Shown one piece after another: positions 57,168 through 64,000 of a stretch of 64,000 bases of DNA. Both the position numbers and the translations under genes were made by a program. A model generated the notes under the pieces. That model was not told the origin of the DNA, made no database searches, and saw only the letters and a program-made list of their open reading frames with translations. The number at the start of each line of letters is the position of its first letter. Within the stretch, counting starts at the first letter, position 1. Location: contig NC_133169.1 of the NCBI RefSeq assembly GCF_040802235.1, forward strand, positions 40,183,034 through 40,247,033, written 5' to 3'. Source of the DNA: Manis javanica (taxonomy: Eukaryota; Chordata; Mammalia; Pholidota; Manidae).

Positions 57168-59670
57168 TAGGGATGCCAGGATGGCTTGTTTGTAATTCAA
57201 TCAATATCCTACACCATAATAACAACAAGAAGGATAAAAACACATGACCATCTCAACAGATGCTGAAAGAGCACTTGCAAAATTCAACATCCATTCATGA
57301 TAAAAACTCTGAAAACTGTATTCAGAAGGCATGTACCTCATCAAAATAAAGGCCATGTATGACAAACCCAGAGCCAAAATCACACTTTATAGTGAAAATT
57401 TGAAATCTTTTACTCTAATATAAGAAACCCAACAAGAATGTCAGCACTTTTATTTAGCATAGTATTTGAAAGTCCTAGCCACAGCAATCAGACCAAACAG
57501 AGAAAACTTTCCAAATTGGTAAGGAAGAATTTAAACCATCATCATTTCCAGATGACATATTATCATACATAGAAACCCTAAAAACTCCACCATAAAACTA
57601 TTTGAACTAATAATTGGATTCAGAAAAGTTGCAGAATACAAATTTAGTACACAGAAATTTGTTGCATTCCTATGTATGAACAATGAACTAGCAGAAAAAC
57701 AAATAAAAATAACTCCATTTACAACTGCATCAAAAAGAGCAAAATACCTATGTAGAAATCTAATGAAGGAGATGAAAGTTCTATGCTGTAAAAACTGTTA
57801 GACCCTCATGAGAGAAATTGAAGAAGACCCCAATAAGTGGAAATCTTCCCTATGCTCATAGATAGGAAGGATTAGTATTGTCAAAATGGCCATCCTGCCC
57901 AAAGCAATTCATAGATTCAATGCCATCCCTCTGAAAATAACAACAGCTTTTTTCAGTGAACTAGAACAAATAGTTCTAAAATTCATATGGAACTACAAAA
58001 GACCCTTAACAACTGAAGTAATCCTGAGAAAGGAGAACAAATCTGGGAGGTTATGCTTCCTGAATTCAAGCTATACTACAAATCTATAGTAATCAAAATA
58101 GTTTGGTACTGGCACAAGAACAGACCCATAGATCAATGGAACAGAATAGAGAGCACAGATAAAAACCCATGTGTATATTCTCAATTAATATATGATAAAG
58201 GAGCCATGAATATACAATTTGGAAAAGACAGCCTCTTCAACAGCTTATGTTGGGAAACCTGGACAGCAACATGTAAGAGAAGGAAACTAGATTGTTTTCT
58301 AAATCCACACACAAAAGTAAACTCAAAATGGACAAAGATCTGAGTGTAATCCATGAAACCTAAAACTCTTAGAAGAAAACATAGGCAGAAATCCCTTGAA
58401 CATAAGTATGAGCAATTTATTTCCTGGACACATCTCCTCAGGCAGAGGAAACTCTTAGAAGAAAACATAGGCAGAAATCCCTTGAACATAAGCATGAGCA
58501 ATTTATTTCCTGGACACATCTCCTCAGGCAGAGGAAAATAATCAAGAAAGAACAAATGGGTCTACATCAAAAGAAAAGTTATACAGCAAAGAACCCTGTA
58601 AGCAAAACAAAAAGGCATCCTACATTATGGTAGATATTGTCATAAATGACTTATCCAATAAGGGGCTAACATCCAAAATATATAATGAATTCACAAATTT
58701 CAATCTCCCCCAGAAACAGCCTGATTAAAAATTGGGCAGAGGACCTGAACATATATTTCTCCAAAGAAGAAATACAGATGAGAAACAAGCACATGAAAAG
58801 GTGCTCCACTTCATTAATCATCAGGGAAATGCAAACTAAAATGACAGTGAGATATCACCCCACACCATTTAGACTGGCCATTATCCAAAATTCAAGAAAT
58901 AATAGATGTTGACGAGGAAGTGGTGAAATGGGAACACTCCTACACTGTTTGTGGGAATGTAAATTGGTGCAACCAGTTTGGAAAACAATATGGAAACTCC
59001 TCAAAAAATGAAAAAATAGAAATACCATTCTCTCCAGTAATTCATCTTCCAGGAATTCACCAAAGGAAACAAAATACCTGATTAAAAAAGATATATGTAC
59101 CTTTATGTTTACTATTGAACTATTTGCAAAAGCAATAATATTGATGCATGCTAACTGTCCATCAATAGATGAATGGAAAAAGAAGAGGTGATACATATAC
59201 ACAGTGGAATATTATTTATCCATGAAAAGAAAATAAATCCTGCCATTTGCAGTAGCATGGATAGATCTAGATGGTATAATGCTCAGTGAAAAAAGCCAGG
59301 TGGAGAAAGACAAATACCACATGATTTCACTTATTTGTGGAAAAAAAAGTGAAAGAGAATGAAGAAAACAGCAGTAGACTCATAGACACTGAGAAGTAAC
59401 TAGTGGTTACCAAATGGGAGGGGTTGGAGCAGGTGTGGGGGCAAGGGTGAGGGAGATAAAGGGGCACAGTAATTCACAATCACAAAATAAGTTGGTCATC
59501 AGATGGTAGTGCAGCATGGAGAATATAGTTAATGATTCTGTAACATCTTTCTGTATTGATAGATAATAACCGCACTAGAGGGGATTAGGATTTAATAATA
59601 TGGGCAACGTTTCAACCACTGTGTTATACATTTGAAAGCAGTATAAGAGTGTATATCAATGACTTCAAAA
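57168..59670 (+). mobile_element. 5'-truncated L1 within block C, + strand
   Basis: It starts within ORF2 RT sequence (AGGGATGCCAGGATGG) and runs to an L1 3' terminus near 59,640-59,670. Broken ORF2 pieces are at 57,886-58,089 and 58,053-58,343 ([20 protein letters not shown]) and 58,685-58,912 ([20 protein letters not shown]). The block A sequence lacks it (uninterrupted near 21,835), so it inserted after A and C separated, or was lost from A. Confidence 0.9.
58363..58534 (+). repeat. 86-bp tandem duplication inside L1
   Basis: Two adjacent, nearly identical copies of an 86-bp ORF2 segment (58,363-58,448 and 58,449-58,534) differ at only one visible position (AAGTATGAG against AAGCATGAG). 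The duplication is therefore younger than the L1 insertion. Confidence 0.95.
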
Positions 59671-59885
59671 ATATCTTAATTTTTCTACAAGTTGGAAATT
59701 ATGGTATTTAAAGTGGAGAAAATTGAGTTGATTACCGATAAATTTCATACTACTTTTACTCATTTTGTTTTGTTGACAAGATGAATTATCTGAGAATCTC
59801 TGCCACAGCTGTAGTTTATCCAACATGGCAGTTTTTAAAACAATTTGTAAGGAACAAGATCTGATTGGACTCAATTTTGAATCAT
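59671..59885. other. resumption of block C homology after L1
   Basis: Positions 59,680-59,810 match A 21,845-21,975 (a GATTACYGATAAATTT stretch in both). No gene. Confidence 0.7.
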
Positions 59886-62569
59886 GACCATAGCTCCCAC
59901 GTTTAAAATACTCTAAGAGAAGTACATTACTCATTAATTTCTTTCTACTGCATTACATAGTTTAGTACCTGTTTCTTAGTAAATGGAAAATTTTTTAGGC
60001 AACCTTTCTCCTTGGAAATCCTCACATTTTTTCTATTCTTCTTTTTACCTTTTAATTGTCCTATAGGCAAACACTATCTTTTCTTCTATTTTTAGAAATT
60101 GAATCATCTTCATCTAGGTATTATTGATGTCACATTTCCTCCAATGCAAGATCTTTGAGGAAGTCAGTTTAGTTCATTTTCAATCATCCGTTAACTTAAC
60201 AAATTAGTTTTCATCTCCAACTACCTATAAAATATGATGCTGAGTATAGATGAAATTGTGTGAATTAAGAATGTATTTGATGGCAGTGTTATCTCACAAT
60301 ATGGAGAAACTTTAATTCCATCAATACAGTTTTATAGGCATTATATGTGGGGAACTAAGGTGAGGGGAGATAATCTAGAGATAGAAATGTCATGGAGGAA
60401 GATCAGGTTTATTATAGTGAAGTTTATTATAATGAAGTGTCTGAAATAATCTAGAAGGTGGACTGAAATTTCAAGGCAGAAAGCCTTGGAGACACAGGAT
60501 GTGGTAGAATGCCTGGTGATTGAGATACTGAAACTTTTTACTTAATTTCACAGAAGGTCTTAGCAGAAGTGTAAGAGTAGATAACTGGGAGGTATAATGT
60601 AAATTCAGATTATGAATTAATTTGATGTACTTTTCTAAGTAATTTGCTTTTATCCTGAAGGAAGCTGGAAGCCATAAATTTATAAAGCAGTCCTCACATA
60701 ATCATGGTGTTTTTCAAATGCTGCTCTATAAATGTTATTCCTGGATGAAAAGTGGAACTAATAGAATGGCAGCTGTCATACATCTGCATAAAATTACAGG
60801 GTTTAGACAATATACTCTTAGTAAAGATAGTATAGAAGTAATTTCACCAGAATTTTAAAGGTAGCATTAAGGATTTGGTAACTTCTTAAAAGTGTGAGTA
60901 AGAGAAAGGGGAAAAAATGTCAAATATGGGTAGTGGAGACTTGTTCCTGGAAAACTGGGTTGAAGATATTGAAAATACAAGATGAATTCACAATAGTCAA
61001 AATCTGGAAACAATCTAAAAGACTATGCAAATGAGCATGGTTAAATAAAATATGGTTTTCTAATAATCTTATGCTACAACACAATTTAAAAATGAGATAC
61101 TGTTACATGGAAGTACATGGATGAATTTCAAAAGCTTCTGATAAGATGTATTAGCTTAGAGAAATCAACCCATTCTTAGAGGTAAACCAGAGTAGATTTG
61201 ATATACATGAATGTTGAAAACAACTCACATGAATTTATGGTGGCCAAGATGAGAACGATGGTTACATGTTAAAGGCGCTGAGTGAAAAACTTCATGAATG
61301 ATATAGTTTTCAAATATCAGAATATATAAAGCAGTACACTTATTTTTTAAATCAGATTACAACAATGAATAGAGAAGAATAGGCAATATAGGTGAGCTTC
61401 AAGAAAAGTTTAATTCAGCTATCTGTGGACATCTACTGATATTTAGAAGATGCTTATTGTCTAGATTGATTAGCAGCATATTGGCCTTGAAAATCAGATT
61501 TGAGATTCTTCCATATTGTCAACTTTCGATGCCCTGGGAGAAAAGGGATCATCACAAAGATGGTGTAAAGCCTAACGTAAACCTGGAAGAACAACAAATT
61601 ACCAATAATAAATGGAGGGGAGAGAAAAACAAATTCAGATTGTGTTTATTATTCTTGGAGTTAGTTATATGTCTTCTATACCAGAACAATTTTTGCAGTT
61701 ACTCAATTAAAAGTGACACTTTATGAACACTTTCCTGTACTTTATGATAGAGATTTTTTTCCACCGCATGATAACACCAGTGGAAAACAACTGAAAATTT
61801 ACATTAGCAGAGTATTTAAGTAAATGCAATAGGGTTATATATTTTTCTTACAGTGCTTTCATAGTTACCTTGTTCCCTGGGTGGAGCTCAGCAGAACATT
61901 CTTGTCTAATTCTTCTTTCTAAAACTACAGAATTTCATGGACCTTAGTAAAGTCAACATTATAAAGTATAATTTTACAAGGTAGTATTGTCACTCATTTT
62001 GTTCATTCGAAGAACCTGTATTGAATGGCTTTTAAAAAATTATAAGGATGTGCCAAATGTCCCAGATATGGAAGGGATCCATTCCACTGTGAAAAATATA
62101 ATGTTTCATGAAGGGCCATACTGTTGTTACAGTTTATACAGAAAGGCAACTAGGGATACCACAATCCTATGTAAGCATAGTGACAAGGGCTCATGGATAC
62201 ATAATAAAGAAATCTCCCAGGATGGAGAGGCGGGACTGGTTTAGGGGATACCTGTGTCCGCTTAGCAGTGCTGTGACTGATCTCTCCTTCAAACTGAATC
62301 ACACTGCAGTTTTTACTGTTTGAGAATTTTGGTATCTGGTAAATTCATATCTTTTTTTATGTTTTCTCAACTTTACTGTCTTCACCTTCTTTGATGCAAG
62401 CTGCTCCATATCACTGCGTCCTGGTGGGGGCGGGGGGGGGACATTGTTACATTGTTTGAACCTTAAGCACCCTGCTTCTTCTCTACATTCCTGAAGCCTC
62501 AGTCAGGCTTTGTCCTTTTCCAGGGCCTGTCCTCTTACTGGGCAGGGGTTACTCCCTGCTGCTTCCCTA
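59886..62569. other. unique intergenic stretch between blocks C and D
   Basis: No convincing gene. An old L1 3' fragment in + orientation lies at about 60,965-61,340. Open stretches at 61,457-61,726 and 61,987-62,244 (89 and 85 codons) resemble nothing I know and lack supporting signals. A G-run (GGGGGCGGGGGGGGG) is at about 62,426-62,440. Confidence 0.5.
60965..61340 (+). mobile_element. old L1 3' fragment, + strand
   Basis: The order CACAATAGTCAAAATCTGGA, ATGAATTTCAAAAGCTT and GGTGGCCAAGATGAGAACGA follows the end of ORF2 and 3'UTR of ancient L1 subfamilies. Strongly diverged. Confidence 0.55.
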
Positions 62570-64000
62570 TCTTACTATCTCCCCAACCCTACACCCACTG
62601 TTAAATAGAGAATAAGTATTACTGGCAACTCATAATGTAACAAAATAACAAATGAAAAATCGAACAAAAAGAGGTTGTAAAGTGTTATACAAGGCTGATG
62701 GTCGCACTAATACTTCAACCTGGGTACCAGTATAATCAGTTTAGAGATAATTATGATAAATATAATTAAACTATGAGAACTCAGAATATATGCAATCCTT
62801 GATACTGCTGGTGTCTCAAATAAAATCAATATGTTCAGGATCCCCCTTCATTTGAGGGTGCCCAAATAGCTGAACCCTTTTAAATGCAGAGTATTTTGAC
62901 ATTTTTAGAACTGCTTTTACAGAACAATTTCCAAGGGGCTCAATGTAGCTACCATGCTCCTTTCACTTTCCAGGGCTCAGGACCCCGACGCGGTTACCAG
63001 GGCTGCAGGCGGCTGAGTGCACACGGCTGGGGCTACAGTGGATGTGTGCGTGGATGGATGCAGCTGCCCAGCACATTTGATTCTTGGGAATTAGAGCCAC
63101 GTGACTAGAATGCTGAGGAAAAACCTATGGGAACCCAGGTGCAGGGTCATGTTTGATGAATGCATTTCACCCACTTCTTTAGTGTGGAAGAAGAATATCT
63201 CTACTTTTGCTTCAGCAACATTTTTTATATTTTTTAATTGAAGTTTGGTTGATAAACAATATTATGTCTGTTTCAGGTATACAATATAAGGAGTTGACAA
63301 TTATGTACATTAATAAGTCCTCACCCAACTAATGGAGTTACTGTCTGTTAATGTAGAGAGACACTACTGCACTACTGACTGTGCAATGTGCTGTTTAAGC
63401 AACACTTCTGAGGGGTGTTCTTTGATTCATCAGTCTTATGATTTCCAAGTAATAATGTAATCAAACAAATTCTAGCAGAGTAGAGGTACAATAAATATGA
63501 GAGGATGTAGGAAGCAATATGTAGGCATTTCCTGATTATTACAGGGCATCCACTTCTATCATCCAAAGGCCTAAAAGTTAACATAAAATAATTAAGTTAA
63601 AATCTATTTCAAAAAGTACAGTATAAACCACGTAATGGCCTAAAAAGAGATTACAAATTGAATGTATCAATAAAGAAATGTAAAAAATGAAAAATGGCTA
63701 ACATAGATGTTCATAGAGCTGATTTTGGGGGATAAATAGAAATTTAAAAATTGTTTCCCCATGAAAATTTAGGGTAAAGCTAAGAGCTTCACAGTCACAG
63801 GGAGATTAAATAGGAATGGTGGTATGTGGCTGCACTGTGAAATTCATTTTTCAGTGTCTTTTATATGTTCGTATTTAATTTTTCCTAATATTTTATCTTG
63901 AGTGTTTACACAATTACAGGAAAATTACAATGTTATAATGGACATCTATATACGCTTCCCCTGAACTAAATAAATGCACATATATTGCTTGTTCTATGTA
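62570..64000 (+). repeat. segmental duplication block D (start only)
   Basis: A + orientation paralogue of A about 4,110-5,440. Anchors are AGAGAATAARTAYT (62,608 to 4,136), the GC-richer island (62,965-63,145 to 4,556-4,745), GGTGTTCTTTGATTCA (63,414 to 4,819) and AAATGCAYATATA near 63,972 (5,403 in A). It is cut by the right window edge before the position of the OR. One extra L1 tail (63,217-63,395) is inserted in it. Confidence 0.8.
63217..63395 (-). mobile_element. short L1 3'-end insertion specific to block D
   Basis: About 180 bp of reverse-orientation L1 3' end (TTTTTAATTGAAGTTTGGTT core). It is flanked by TTCAGCAACATT (63,211-63,222) and TTTAAGCAACACTT (63,394-63,407), probably a diverged target-site duplication. 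Blocks A and B read straight through at the matching place (near 4,805 in A). Confidence 0.75.

Noticed and set aside
1-64000. CRISPR arrays, operons, phage or bacterial systems, tRNA or rRNA genes
   Set aside because: The content is mammalian nuclear DNA with ORs and L1s; no repeat-spacer pattern, ribosomal sequence or tRNA cloverleaf was recognised.

Overview
This is nuclear DNA from a placental mammal. It is AT-rich, crowded with LINE-1 (L1) copies of several ages, and carries single-exon olfactory receptor (OR) coding units. The young L1 3' ends and one LTR family resemble those I associate with pangolins (Pholidota). That species call is recall-based, tentative, and needs a database search. 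No prokaryotic features, tRNA, rRNA or CRISPR arrays were seen.

The window is best read as a small OR cluster built by segmental duplication. Four paralogous blocks can be aligned by eye. Block A (about 1,970-13,228, continuing in part to about 22,025) is in + orientation and holds a broken OR at 10,057-10,981. Block B (about 36,257-46,708) is the same block inverted and holds a broken OR at 38,474-39,392 on the - strand. Block C (about 49,045-57,165, resuming at 59,670-59,885) is in + orientation and holds the only intact OR, at 53,358-54,299. Block D (about 62,570 to the right edge) is the start of a further + copy, whose OR would lie outside the window. A and B form an inverted repeat with arms of 10-11 kb around a spacer of about 23 kb.

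The A/B spacer is mostly L1: a near full-length - strand L1 (14,858-20,985), an older + strand L1 (23,572-27,453, resuming at 35,551-36,256), and, nested in that older L1, a full-length + strand L1 (27,454 to about 33,700). Directly after the nested L1 comes a retrovirus-derived piece: an integrase tail, an envelope transmembrane part, and LTR U3-R ending in poly(A) (33,889-35,541). One short target-site duplication brackets the whole 8 kb unit, so it probably arrived as one L1-ERV composite. A second piece of the same LTR, with a 5' inversion typical of L1 twin priming, sits in block A at 8,262-8,765. Further L1 copies are at 45,870-49,040 (-, bridging B and C) and 57,168-59,670 (+, inside C).

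Functionally, the only likely protein-coding gene is the OR at 53,358-54,299. All L1 reading frames seen are disrupted. The paralogous blocks act as empty sites for one another, so several insertions and one inversion of about 1.1 kb can be ordered relative to the duplications. All alignments were made by eye; percent identities were not computed.
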